Under the pieces are notes generated by a model. That model ran no database searches. It was not told the DNA's origin and saw only the letters and a list, made by a program, of their open reading frames with translations. Shown piece by piece: positions 45,371-57,967 of a stretch of DNA of 64,000 nucleotides; the stretch's first letter is position 1; each line of letters begins with the position of its first letter. The DNA comes from Bidens hawaiensis (taxonomy: Eukaryota > Streptophyta > Magnoliopsida > Asterales > Asteraceae): the NCBI GenBank assembly GCA_021521415.1, contig JAIQDT010003009.1, positions 278,436 through 342,435 of the forward strand. The letters are read 5' to 3'. Made by a program: the position numbers and the translations under genes.

Positions 45371-47541
45371 AGTAACATCCCCAAAATTTCAATCCAAAAT
45401 TGACAAGTTAGTAAAGTTGAAGGGTCAAAGATATTCTTAAGATATGTAATGAAAAAAAAATTGGATAAAGAAATAAAATCATTTCATGCTAAGAAAATAA
45501 GAAACTAAAAGTATTACATAAGGAAGTTCATCCCATATTAAGGAAATGAAAAAGAGAATCCATCCCACATGGAAGGATTGTAGAAAGTGGAAGCATTTCA
45601 CATGGGTATAAAAAGGAAAAAGAATTTCCTCCCACATGGAAAGTAAGAAAGTTTGGAAGCTCTTTATAAGGAGTTGAGTTTCCATAGTAATATTCTTATA
45701 TACCAAAAATGCACCAGTGGTCCTAGCGAAGGGTGCGAAGCACCCGATGCGCACGTGCACGGGCTCGGGCGATGGGTCAGTGTGGCGCTTTGATGACACC
45801 CTTTACACTAGGACAAATCACATAACCAATATCGAATGTCTATGCGCTACACACAGAACCACCACTTGACTACTTCGCGCTACGCGAAGAAGCCATTATG
45901 CATGTATGACACGTGACAGACCACGTGGAAATCCCGATGATGACTCATTAGAAATGAGGCGGTTCATGCGTCGTGAACTACTTAAGTCTTTCTCCTTCAC
46001 GCGACGCGAAGGAACACATAAATTGTTATAAATAGGGGGGGTCACTATACATACCATCTCACACCAAAACACCTTCACCGACACACACTTTGCATCGTTT
46101 TGCATGCCGAGTATCGTAGTGCGTGCCAAACCTCAAATTTCTGACGGTTTAAGTCTCGTTCACGACATAGACTAGAAGTGATACTCGTACGAGCTTAGGC
46201 GTTGAAACTCCGAATACCTGTGTAAGGTAGGGGTTCTGCCTAAGTTATTATTTTATCATTATTATATCATGGCTTAAACCCTAGTCAGGGGTATAGACTA
46301 GACCTTGATCAAATTAAAAGGTAATAGTTAAAAATAATATTTCTTTATAAAATATAAAATTATATATACAAATGTTATAGCTAAAATATTGTTTCTTCAA
46401 GATTAAGAAACATAAGCTTTTACATACAAAGCGTATAGTTAAAATGTTTCTTCACAAATAATAAACGTAAAAATTTTATAAGGAAATGAGTATAGTCAAA
46501 ATAGTGTTTCTGCATGACTAAAAAATATAAGATTTTACATGCAAGGATTATAACCAGATTAACGTTTCTTCTTGAAGAAGGAACTTATTATAGATGTTTC
46601 TTCATGAAGAAGAAACTTAGTACATGATTGGAAAATAAAGAGAAAGACTTCAGATCTAAATATTTTATTTAAGTAAATGACCAGTCAAGGATTTAAGCTA
46701 TCAAAACCAGAGTAAAGGTCTGTAGCTAGATCAAGAGGCGATCTAGATATTTATATAATCCTATTTTGTTAAAGGTTAATCATCATTCAATCACAAAAGT
46801 TTTAAAACGAGATCACCACATCATTCAGAATAGACAATCACAGATGAATACATTAAACCTTTTACAATCAGTCATTAAGATAAACAGGTTGTTTATCTTA
46901 AACAGTTAGTCAAATGTTTATTAGAGATTAAACGATCTCTAACATATAAAGATTTAAGGGATTACGTGATCCCTATTATATACAAGATAGAAAATAAAAA
47001 CAAATTAAACCGAGTATACATGTGTCTGGATCCAAACATAATTTGTCTAGTCTGTCAATCAAGGCTACGTGGCCGCATACTAGTTATCATAATAAAGTTC
47101 TCAAATAGGCAGCAGTGGTACAAATCCCAGAAATAAGAGACGATCCTGCTGAGATTGTTCAAGAAAACTATCTTGTTAGTCAAATAACGATATATTACGT
47201 GTTTTTAGAGTCAATGATTCACCAACACGTCACTGACATATTTTTTCCCACATTTCAGGGAAACAGATTTAGCACACATGGAAAGGAATTAGAGTCACTC
47301 ATGGAGTTAAATGTTCGCAAGGTAGAGATGGCTCCGTTTTAAATTATTAAAATATTGTAAACAAGATTTAACACGATTTATAAATCAATATTCGGGTATT
47401 TATTATACGAGAAAGTTTCAAAATAAATTACTATTTTATTATAACCAAAGTCTTCTGCAAAATAACCCGCAACTCTGATATATTTACAAAATAGGTACCA
47501 ACTATTTGTCATACGCCTTGGCCCTAAGTCGGGGTGTGACA
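45371..47541 (+). repeat. 3' LTR of element C (about 2.17 kb)
   Basis: Starts AGTAACATCCCC (TG expected) and ends GGGGTGTGACA. TATAAATAG at 46027-46035 followed by a G run is the likely promoter. The last 100 bp match the right arm of the short 5' LTR. Open frames within it have no domain. Confidence 0.75.
46027..46035 (+). promoter_or_regulatory. TATA box of the C LTR
   Basis: TATAAATAG preceding a G run and a CACTATAC stretch, about 650 bp into the LTR. Confidence 0.6.
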
Positions 47542-47546
47542 CAAAC

Positions 47547-49535
47547 TTATAATTTTCCCCAGAGGAAAATAGCCCCATCAATGTGGTTCCATACTTATAA
47601 TTTCCCCTGAGGAAAATAGCCTCATCAATGAGGCTCCATACTTATGCTTTCCCCCATGGAAAATAGTCCCATCCAATAGGCTCAATACTTATAATTTCCC
47701 GGGAGGAAAATAGCCCCTTCAAACCATCATGATTAATGTTGGTGGTTTGATACATTGCATCATATATTATCACATCAGAATTGTTTGTCTATGTTAAAGA
47801 AACTTGGGCTTAAAGTCCCTTATCCTAATCATAAATAATTAACATAAGGGATTCTATAAAAATGGGTCTCCGTCCTATGAGGGGTCCAAGTCAGATAAGC
47901 CTAGAAGAAACCAAAAAACTTGAGAAGTACTAATTACTCTAACCAAACATCTAACCAACCAGATTAGAGGGAAATAGGATATGCATTGAAAGTGAGAAAA
48001 GTAGCAAACAGTTAATATAAAGGTAGGCGATCCGAAAGGTATCAGGACCTCTCAAAGGAGGTATGAGAGGCATTTTCAAAACTGTCCCCAGTTTAGGTGT
48101 GGGCCCAATGATGGGCTAAGGAGATAAAAGGGAGATTGGATTATTTAAGTCGAAGAAAGATAAGGATTAGCCCGGTCAGGATTTAGTCCATTACCTTTAT
48201 TATAAATAATAAGGATAATATATGGGATCTACTCGACGAGGCTACCCTGGAAATGATCCCAACAATAACATTCTCGCTCTAGCAATCGTTAAGGTAATAG
48301 TGAGATCGGTAAAGGATATTGGCACTAACCTTGTAAAGAAAGTTCAAAGATGGGTAAATGTCTTAAGAAGATACATAGAGAAGTGTTGAACCTTTTAAGA
48401 TAACATGAAAATAGGGCCAATAGAGAAAACGACATAAACGAACACATCTGGAGGATAAAAAAAGCACCGTCGAGGCCGAATTAAAAGTGCAACAGAAAAA
48501 TGATATAAGTCCATTACACTAGTCATAAATAACGAGCGCAATGGGTTGGGGAGACTTGAGGAGGTTAACTTTGAAATGAGTTCTCCGATTGATAAGAGAA
48601 ATAGGCCCAGTAGCAAACACGAACCCCATATTAAGTGTGGCTAAAGTAAGGAAGCCCAAAAGAAAGTATTTAAAAGACCTCCCAAAGTAACTAAATGAAA
48701 TCAAAGGTTCTAGTGGGGGGGGGGGGGGTAAGGACTTATCCAATCGATCTAAACAAGTTGATAGAATCATTCCAAAAGAAATGGTTAGAACAACACGTGT
48801 GCGAGGCCATGTTGTTGGAATGGACAGAGCAAAGTCAAAGAGAACAATGGTTCCAAAAGAAAGTTCCTAGGTCGAGAATCAACATTCAATTGAAGTTTAA
48901 AGTGGATCACGCAAGAGGTCATGAAAAAGGTAGAATATAGACTTGTTTTAAGTCCATTATACTCGTCATAAATAACTAGCACAATGTACTGGAGAGATTT
49001 GAAGAGCCTACCTCAGGTTTGGGTTTTTGAGGCGGCCTAAACGAATGAAGAGGTTAGCAAAAGGCCAACAAGAAAAGCCAATGTGGCCTAACAAAAAGAA
49101 GATAGGAGGAATATTTAGTCAATGAGGGATCACATTAGGAGACCTTCTCAAGATCACTGCTCCCTCACCAAGTGAGAGGCTCAAAGAAATTATGTTTCGT
49201 AAGCCCAATCAATGGCCGAAGGATAAAAGGCAGAAAGATGAGGACTCAAGAGAGAAGGGAAAAAACCAGACCAAGGGAACTACTCATCTAGGATAATTAA
49301 GGGATATAAAATATTAAGGGGACCTCCTCCTCTTATATATAAAAGGGAGAATATATTTGTAAAAAGGGGGGGGGGACATATTTCTCCTAACTTGCTTGAA
49401 AGGCAAGTCAAAAAGGCAGCTATAAGGGGCCAAAAAGAAAGGCTACATCATGAAAATTGGGCTGAGAATGAAGGTTGGATCGGACTAAGTCCATTATCCT
49501 TGTCATAAATAACAAGGATAATAGACTAGGGAACT
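47547..49535 (+). repeat. D interior before the 3' LTR, several repeat types
   Basis: First, units of about 55-60 bp (ATACTTATAATTTCCCC, GAGGAAAATAGCCCCATCAAT) to about 47725. Then AG-rich DNA with G homopolymers at 48715-48728 and 49366-49375 and a recurring phrase (see next). No gene. Confidence 0.65.
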
Positions 49536-49547
49536 TGAAGAGCCTAC
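48186..49547 (+). repeat. Four spaced copies of a 60-bp phrase ending in the LTR start
   Basis: Copies begin at about 48186, 48509, 48950 and 49487 with AAGTCCATTA, then TCATAAATAAC. The third and fourth end TTGAAGAGCCTAC. In the fourth, TGAAGAGCCTAC is the first base run of the 3' LTR; in the third it is an LTR-start look-alike 540 bp upstream. Confidence 0.75.
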
Positions 49548-49953
49548 TTCGGAGTTAGGCTCCCCGAGGTGGCCCAAGACCCATTAAGTAAAGAAAGTTG
49601 ATGGCAGCCCAAGGAACATGGCCCAATAATAAATATAAGGATCACCCAAGCATAGGAGATAACCTTAGGGCTACTATGTACCTGGCCTGGATACATCTGT
49701 TTCAAGAGGCTCAACATAGCATGACGGATAAAAAGAAGCACGCTGAAGCTTCGGCGAGGAAAGGAAGATACCAATGGAGAAAGGCTAAAGAGTCAAAATA
49801 GAACATGTCTATAGGATAAAAGAAGTTTATCTCATCCCTTATATAAAGGGAGGGAAAATAACATGAGAATGACATATTAACATGTATCACTTGAGCCTTA
49901 TACCATTATCCCCATTTATCACCACTCTCTTGCATATATCATCAACTTATTAT

Positions 49954-50667
49954 TAGGGGTGTTCAAAACTATCCGAATCCGAATCCGAATCCGTATCCGA
50001 ATTTTCCGACTATCCGTATCCGAACTATCCGAAAATTCAAATCCCGGATATCCGAAAATTCCGATTCGGATAGCAGTTTTCATATTTTTCGGATATCCGA
50101 ATTATCCGGTTTTTTAATTTTAATATTTTTTAATTTTATTTTATACTAAATACAATAAGGAAACCTAGATTATGTTAACTTAACATAAGTCATAACAACA
50201 CATCTGCAATCTCTCCTCCTTCATACATCTGCAATCTTTCTTCCGAATAACCTTCACCGGTCCACCATAACCATCGTTACAGGTCCTGACCGTCGCCATC
50301 AACCATTGTCACAGGTCCGTCGTCTCCATCCACCATCGTCACAGGTCCGTCGTCGCCATCAACTATCGTCACAGGTCCTCCCTCGCCATCCAACATCGTC
50401 ACAGGTCCACCATCGTCACAGGTCCACCGTCGTCACTCGCCATCCATCACAGATCCACCGTCGCCATCCGCCATCATCACAAGTCTACGTCGCCGTCCAT
50501 CACAAGTCCACCATCGTCACAAGTCCACCGTCCTTGGTTTTTATTAGTAAAACAAGGGTTTTTTTAATTATTATTCGGATATTCGGATATCCGAAGTTTC
50601 GGATTCGGATTCGGATAGTGATTTTCACTATCCGAAAGGTTCGGATATCCGGTTTTGAACAGCCATA
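49954..50667. mobile_element. hAT-type non-autonomous element 2 (714 bp)
   Basis: Ends TAGGGGTGTTCAAAA and TTTTGAACAGCCATA. The 8-bp target duplication CTTATTAT is at 49946-49953 and 50668-50675. Dense ATCCGAA/TTCGGAT words lie near both ends. The centre is a minisatellite rather than a gene. Confidence 0.92.
50278..50530. repeat. 30-bp minisatellite inside hAT element 2
   Basis: ACAGGTCCGTCGTCGCCATC-type units repeat every 30 bp at first (50311, 50341, 50371, 50401) and then less regularly. The open frame across it is compositional. Confidence 0.85.
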
Positions 50668-50811
50668 CTTATTATAACATATTGTACCACTCATCCTATC
50701 ATTCTCATTAGAACATTAATAAACAAATGAATAACACATATATCTCTTTGGTCATTCTAAGAGTACGTCATGAATCTATGTTATAATATCATCTAGGGTT
50801 CCAACAATTAA

Positions 50812-51124
50812 TTTACACAAATAATGTCACAATTTTAATATGGTAACCAAGGTTTTAATATGGTATCGAAGCCATGCATGCAGAAGGCCCTTACATCAGT
50901 ATTGCGACACACTGATTTTATTTACTCTAGAGTATAGATACGACCATAGAGGTTCCCATTGGAAGATGCGGGGTACAAGAAACTAGTTATAACCCAATTT
51001 TCAATATGCGCAAAAGTAAAAATAAAAAATAATTCTTTTAAAAGTAAAACGACTTGGCTAAGCTTTTCACCTACTAAATTTAACATTTTAACTTGTTAAG
51101 ATAAATGATTTAAGCTAGCTCAGT
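50812..51124. other. Flank of D
   Basis: No gene. A TGGTATCGAAGCC word near 50880 resembles a primer site but has no LTR beside it. Confidence 0.5.
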
Positions 51125-51132
51125 TGGATTAG

Positions 51133-51853
51133 CATGCCTATAAATGAATCGAACATTCGGTGAGCTGTTCGTCAACCGTTTGGCGGAATGTTCGTTTATT
51201 TAATAAACTAACGAACATGAACAAAAAATTTGTGTTTGTTTAATTAAATGAACGAACATGATCGAACACGAGTTCCGTTCATTCATTTATGTTCTCTTAT
51301 ATTTGTTTATTTATGTTCGTTTATGTATTAATAGAAAATAATTAAATATTATCTGGATAACTCATCTACTTAAGGGTTTTATATTTGTTAATTTATGCTC
51401 ATTTATGTTTGTGTTTATTTTCATTTGTTCATATATGTTCTTTTATCTTTGTTAAGTTATATTTGTTTAGATTTCAAATAAATGAACATAAACGAACACA
51501 AATTTTCACTTTTTATATAAACAATCATGAACATAAATATATGTTCGATTAAGTGTTCGTGTGTTTATAGTTAAATGAACGAACACGAACATGCCATTGT
51601 TTTTGTTCATTCGATTCATTTACAAACTTTCATTATTCAGATCGATGAATATATCGGTCTTAAACTCTAGGATCTGCCAATTTTGTTTGTGTTTGTTTGT
51701 GTTCGTGAACACATTCATTTCCTTAATGAACGAACACAAACATAAAATCTCGTTCGGTAAGTGTTCATGAACCGTTCATTCAAACATTATTTCCTTAACA
51801 CACGAGCATGAACAAGGCCTTGTTCGTGTTCGTTAGATTCGTTTACAGCCATA
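51133..51853. mobile_element. hAT-type non-autonomous element 3 (721 bp)
   Basis: 8-bp duplication TGGATTAG at 51125-51132 and 51854-51861. Ends CATGCCTATAAATGAATCG and GATTCGTTTACAGCCATA are imperfect inverted repeats. Many TGTTCGT/ACGAACA words in both orientations fill the body. No transposase. Confidence 0.9.
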
Positions 51854-51861
51854 TGGATTAG

Positions 51862-52299
51862 TAAACTAATATTTTTCTTACTTTTTAGAATATATTATGT
51901 CAGTATCCGTATCCGTTAAGGATGATAATCGTAAAAGGTTTCACAAAATAAGATTGTGAATTTTTATAATGTTTTGCTTAAGTTTGAAACATCCAACGAA
52001 TTTATAAGCATGCTTTCTCTCTTATTGTTGCTATTGTAGGTGCGTTATTGATATTGCCATTATTGTCGTCATCGTTAGGTAGAATTTTGAATTTCATTTT
52101 AAGGGAAACATATAAAAAAGGAGACTTTATATCAAAACAATATGCAAGTACATAAATCGAAATATCTGTTGATATTGTTGTATGGGAAATTCGATGTCGT
52201 AGGACACACTTTGTCCAGAAGATAAGGGTTAGGTTTCGTAATACAAAAACTCGTAAGAGGTGAGTTTTAAGGCCCCTATTTACTCTTTTGCTTTTCCTT
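51862..52299. other. Flank between hAT element 3 and the satellite
   Basis: No gene supported. The open frame on the minus strand here begins in the G homopolymer (a proline run) and has no domain. Confidence 0.5.
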
Positions 52300-52329
52300 G
52301 GGGTGGGGGGTTTGGGGGGGGGGGGGGGG
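52300..52329 (+). other. G-run block at the satellite border
   Basis: Runs of 4, 6 and 16 G separated by T and TTT, then 20 bp, then the first satellite base. Such a block could form a quadruplex or mark an assembly problem. Confidence 0.7.
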
Positions 52330-52848
52330 ATAGACACGCAAATTAAATTTGTAATAACTAATCCTTATTTGAACATAGGTTTTCTTGTGGCCGATCATGA
52401 TCTTTGGGATCCATTAACTATAATAATTAATTGTAGGCTTAGCCAAAGAATATAGGGCTAGTACTATATCAGGATTGATCCCCCTCATGATTAGTCGCTC
52501 TAACTGACTTGTTAATGAGAACATATTCTAAATAATGAAAAAGAACATTTTGGACACTTATTTTCCCCACATTTAGTCTGCTTATGTGTCAAATTGTGAG
52601 GCCATTTGCTGACGTGTCAATGTTAGAATCAATCTGCTTAGTTGGCAACTATACATTTCCCTTTTTAAAAATACAAGGTCTATAATTGAATTTTGAAATA
52701 ACCATTTCCTCACACACACATCCACCAATTCTTTCTGCCCATTCAAGCTTTTTTTGAAAATTCTTCTCTCTCTAATCTTGAAGCTTCTTATTATCCAGAT
52801 CTGGATTTAGATATGATACTTCCTTCTCTCTTAGCTTCTTATTATCAA

Positions 52849-52885
<37 letters not shown>

Positions 52886-53959
52886 GAATCAACAAAAGTA
52901 AACACATCGCTAATAACGAATCCTTATTTGAACATAGGTTTTCTTGTGGCCGATCATGATCTATGGGATCCATTAACTATAATAATTAATTGTAGGCTTA
53001 GCCAAAGAATATAGGGCTAGTACTATATCAGGATTGATCCCCCTCATGATTAGTCGCTCTAACTGACTTGTTAATGAGGACATATTCTAAATAATGAAAA
53101 AGAACATTTTGGACACTTATTTTCCCCACAATTAGTGTGCTTATGTGTCAACTTGTGAGGCCATTTGCTGACGTGTCAATGTTAGAAACAATCTGCTTAG
53201 TTGGCAACTATACATTTCCCTTTTTAAAATACAAGGTCTATAATTGAATTTTGAAATAACCATTTCCTCACACACACATCCACCAATTCTATCTTCCCAT
53301 TCAAGCTTTTTGAAAATTCTTCTCTCTCTAATCTTGAAGCTTCTTATTATCCAGATCTGGATTTAGATATGATACTTCCTTCTCTCTTAGCTTCTTATTA
53401 TCAAGATGATGATGATGATGATGATGATGAACGAATCAACTAAAGTAAACACATCGCTAATAACTAATCCTTATTTGAACATAGGTTTTCTTGTGGCAGA
53501 TCATGATCTTTGGGATCCATTAACTATAATAATTAATTGTAGGCTTAGCCAAAGAATATAGGGCTAGTACTATATCAGGATTGATCCCCCTCATGATTAG
53601 TCGCTCTAACTGACTTGTTAATGAGGACATATTCTAAATAATGAAAAAGAACATTTTGGACACTTATTTTCCCCACAATTAGTGTGCTTATGTGTCAACT
53701 TGTGAGGCCATTTGCTGACGTGTCAATGTTAGAAACAATCTGCTTAGTTGGCAACTATACATTTCCCTTTTTAAAAATACAAGGTCTATAATTGAATTTT
53801 GAAATAACCATTTCCCCACACACACATCCACCAATTGTTTCTTCCCATTCAAGCTTTTTGAAAATTCTTCTATCTCTAATCTTGAAGCTTCTTATTATCC
53901 AGATCTGGATTTAGATATGATACTTCCTTCTCTCTTAGCTTCTTATTATCAAGATGATT

Positions 53960-53997
<38 letters not shown>

Positions 53998-54540
53998 GAT
54001 GAGGATGAGGATGATGAACGAATCAACTAAAGTGAACACATCGCTAATAACTAATCCTTATTTGAACATAGGTTTTCTTGTGGCCGATCATGATCTTTGG
54101 GATCCATTAACTATAATAATTAATTGTAGGCTTAGCCAAAGAATATAGGGCTAGTACTATATCAGGATTTATCCCCCTCATGATTAGTCGCTCTAACTGA
54201 CTTGTTAATGAGAACATATTCTAAATAATGAAAAAGAACATTTTGGACACTTATTTCCCCCACATTTAGTGTGCTTATGTGTCAACTTGTGAGGCCATTT
54301 GCTGACGTGTCAATGTTAGAAACAATCTGCTTAGTTGGCAACTATACATTTCCCTTTTTAAAAATACAAGGTCTATAATTGAATTTGGAAATAACCATTT
54401 CCTCACACACACATCCACCAATTCTTTCTGCCCATTCAAGCTTTTTGAAAATTCTTCTCTCTCTAATCTTGAAGCTTCTTATTATCCAGATCTGGATTTA
54501 GATATGATACTTCCTTATCTCTTAGCTTCTTATTATCAAA

Positions 54541-54582
<42 letters not shown>

Positions 54583-55670
54583 GAATCAACTAAAGTAAAC
54601 ACATCGCTAATAACTAATCCTTATTTGAACATAGGTTTTCTTGTGGCCGATCATGATCTTTGGGATCCATTAACTATAATAATTAATTGTAGGCTTAGCC
54701 AAAGAATATAGGGCTAGTACTATATCAGGATTGATCCCCCTCATGATTAGTCGCTCTAACTGACTTGTTAATGAAGACATATTCTAAATAATGAAAAAGA
54801 ACATTTTGGACACTTATTTTCCCCACAATTAGTGTGCTTATGTGTCAACTTGTGAGGCCATTTGCTGACGTGTCAATGTTAGAAACAATCTGCTTAGTTG
54901 GCAACAATACATTTCCCTTTTTAAAAATACAAGGTCTATAATTGAATTTTATAATTAACTATTTCCCCACACACACATCCACCAATTCTTTCTTCCCATT
55001 CAAGCTTTTTGAAAATTCTTCTCTCTCTAATCTTGAAGCTTCTTATTATCCAGATCTGGATTTAGATATGATACTTCCTTCTCTCTTAGCTTCTTTATTA
55101 TCAAGATGATTATGATGATGATGCTGATGATGATGATGATGATGATGAACGAATCAACTAAAGTAAACACATCGCTAATAACTAATCCTTATTTGAACAT
55201 AGGTTTTCTTGTGGCCGATCATGATCTTTGGGATCCATTAACTATAATAATTAATTGTAGGCTTAGCCAAAGAATATAGGGCTAGTACTATATCAGGATT
55301 GATCCCCCTCATGATTAGTCGCTCTAACTGACTTGTTAATGAGAACATATTCTATATAATGAAAAAGAACATTTTGGACACTTATTTCCCCCACATTTAG
55401 TGTGCTTATGTGTCAACTTGTGAGGCCATTTGCTGACGTGTCAATGTTAGAAACAATCTGCTTAGTTGACAACTATACATTTCCCTTTTTAAAAATACAA
55501 GGTCTATAATTGAATTTTGAAATAACCATTTCCCCACACACACATCCACCAATTCTTTATTCCCATTCAAGCTTTTTGAAAATTCTTCTCCCTCTAATCT
55601 TGAAGCTTCTTATTATCCAGATCGGGATTTAGATATGATACTTCCTTCTCTCTTAGCTTCTTATTATCAA

Positions 55671-55715
<45 letters not shown>

Positions 55716-56240
55716 ATCAACTAAAGTAAACACATCGCTAATAACTAATCCTTATTTGAACATAGGTTTTCTTGTGGCCGATCATGATCTTTGGGATCCA
55801 TTAACTATAATAATTAATTGCAGGCTTAGCCAAAGAATATAGGGCTAGTATTATATCAGGATTGATTCCCCTCATGATTAGTCGCTCTAACTGACTTGTT
55901 AATGAGAACATATTCTAAATAATGAAAAAGAACATTTTGGACACTTATTTCCCCCACATTTAGTGTGCTTATGTGTCAACTTGTGAGGCCATTTGCTGAC
56001 GTGTCAATGTTAGAAACAATCTGCTTAGTTGGCAACTATACATTTCCCTTTTTAAAAATTCAAGGTCTATAATTGAATTTTGAAATAACCATTTCCCCAC
56101 ACACACATCCACCAATTATTTCTTCTCATTCAAGCTTTTTGAAAATTCTTCTCTCTCTAATCTTGAAGCTTCTTATTATCCAGAACTGGATTTAGATATG
56201 ATACTTCCTTCTCTCTTAGCTTCTTATTATCAAGATGATT

Positions 56241-56273
<33 letters not shown>

Positions 56274-56792
56274 GAATCAACTAAAGTGAACACATCGCTA
56301 ATAACTAATCCTTATTTGAACATAGGTTTTCTTGTGGCCGATCATGATCTTTGGGATCCATTAACTATAATAATTAATTGTAGGCTTAGCCAAAGAATAT
56401 GGGCTAGTACTATATCAGGATTGATCCCCCTCATGATTAGTCGCTCTAACTGACTTGTTAATGAGAACATATTCTAAATAATGAAAAAGAACATTTTGGA
56501 CACTTATTTCCCCCACATTTAGTGTGCTTATGTGTCAACTTGTGAGGCCATTTGCTGACGTGTCAATGTTAGAAACAATCTGCTTATTTGGCAACTATAC
56601 ATTTCCCTTTTTAAAAATACAAGGTCTATAATTGAATTTTGAAATAACCATTTCCCCACACACACATCCACCAATTCTTTCTTCCCATTCAAGCTTTTTG
56701 AAAATTCTTCTCTCTCTAATCTTGAAGCTTCTTATTATCCAGATCTGGATTTAGATATGATACTTCCTTCTCTCTTAGCTTCTTATTATCAA

Positions 56793-56835
<43 letters not shown>

Positions 56836-57363
56836 GAATCAACTAAAGTAAACACATCGCTAATAACTAATCCTTATTTGAACATAGGTTTTCTTGTGGC
56901 CGATCATGATCTTTGGGATCCATTAACTATAATAATTAATTGTAGGCTTAGCCAAAGAATATAGGGCAAGTACTATATCATGATTGATCCCCCTCATGAT
57001 TAGTCGCTCTAACTAACTTGTTAATGAGAACATATTCTAAATAATGAAACAGAAAATTTTGGACACTTATTTCCCCCACATTTAGTGTGCTTATGTGTCA
57101 ACTTGTGAGGCCATTTGCTGACGTGTCAATGTTAGAAACAATCTGCTTAGTTGGCAACTATACATTTCCCTTTTTAAAAATACAAGGTCTATAATTGAAT
57201 TTTGAAATAACCATTTCACCACACACAAATCCACCAATTCTTTCTTCCCATTCAAGCTTTTAGAAAATTCTTCTCTCTCTAATTTTGAAGCTTCTTATTA
57301 TCCAGATCTGGATTTAGATATGATACTTCCTTCTCTCTTAGCTTCTTTATTATCAAGATGATT

Positions 57364-57402
<39 letters not shown>

Positions 57403-57928
57403 GATTCAACTAAAGTAAACACATCGCTAATAACTAATCCTTATTTGAACATAGGTTTTCTTGTGGCCGATCATGATCTTTGGGATCCATTAACTATAAT
57501 AATTAATTGTAGGCTTAGCCAAAGATATAGGGCTAGTACTATATCAGGATTGATCCCCCTCATGATTAGTCGCTCTAACTGACTTGTTAATGAGAACATA
57601 TTCTAAATAATGAAAAAGAACATTTTGGACACTTATTTCCCCCACATTTAGTGTGCTTATGTGTCAACTTGTGAGGCCATTTGCTGACGTGTCAATGTTA
57701 GAAACAATCTGCTTAGTTGGCAACTATACATTTCACTTTTTAAAAATACAAGGTCTATAATTGAATTTTGAAATAACCATTTCCCCACACACACATCCAC
57801 CAATTCTTTCTTCCCATTCAAGCTTTTTGAAAATTCTTCTCTCTCTAATCTTGAAGCTTCTTATTATCCAGATCTGGATTTAGATATGATACTTCCTTCT
57901 CTCTTAGCTTCTTATTATCAAGATGATT

Positions 57929-57967
<39 letters not shown>

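Larger units (their letters stand above)
39362..47541 (+). mobile_element. Gag-only gypsy (chromovirus-like) element C
   Basis: Flanked by CATAC (39357-39361) and CAAAC (47542-47546), one mismatch. Local repeats of D read CATACTTATAA at this point, so CATAC is the original. Order: short 5' LTR, Met-type primer site, leader, gag with stops and a nested solo LTR, a gene-free stretch, polypurine tract, long 3' LTR. No protease, RT or integrase, so it is a gag-only, non-autonomous type. Confidence 0.8.
26006..50806 (+). mobile_element. Composite gypsy-type element D with nested insertions
   Basis: Begins TGAAGAGCCTAC and ends AGGGTTCCAACA. The flanks are ATTAA on both sides (26001-26005 and 50807-50811), an intact target-site duplication. 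A TTGGCGCC primer site follows the 5' LTR. Removing the five insertions in it (a solo LTR, copia B, element C, two hAT elements) leaves about 6.8 kb. No RT or integrase is found, so D was a non-autonomous element. Its interior is mainly tandem-repeat-rich non-coding DNA. Confidence 0.8.
49536..50806 (+). repeat. 3' LTR of D, split by a hAT element
   Basis: About 549 bp without the insertion. It matches the 5' LTR from TGAAGAGCC to CCAACA. TATATAAA at 49840-49847 is intact here, 106 bp upstream of the hAT target copy. Confidence 0.85.

Noticed and set aside
50860..50900. Copia primer site (TGGTATCGAAGCC)
   Set aside because: No LTR end precedes it and two bases differ from the Met primer word.
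52002..52337. 111-codon minus-strand open frame starting with a proline run
   Set aside because: The start lies in the G homopolymer and there is no domain; it is the edge of non-coding DNA.
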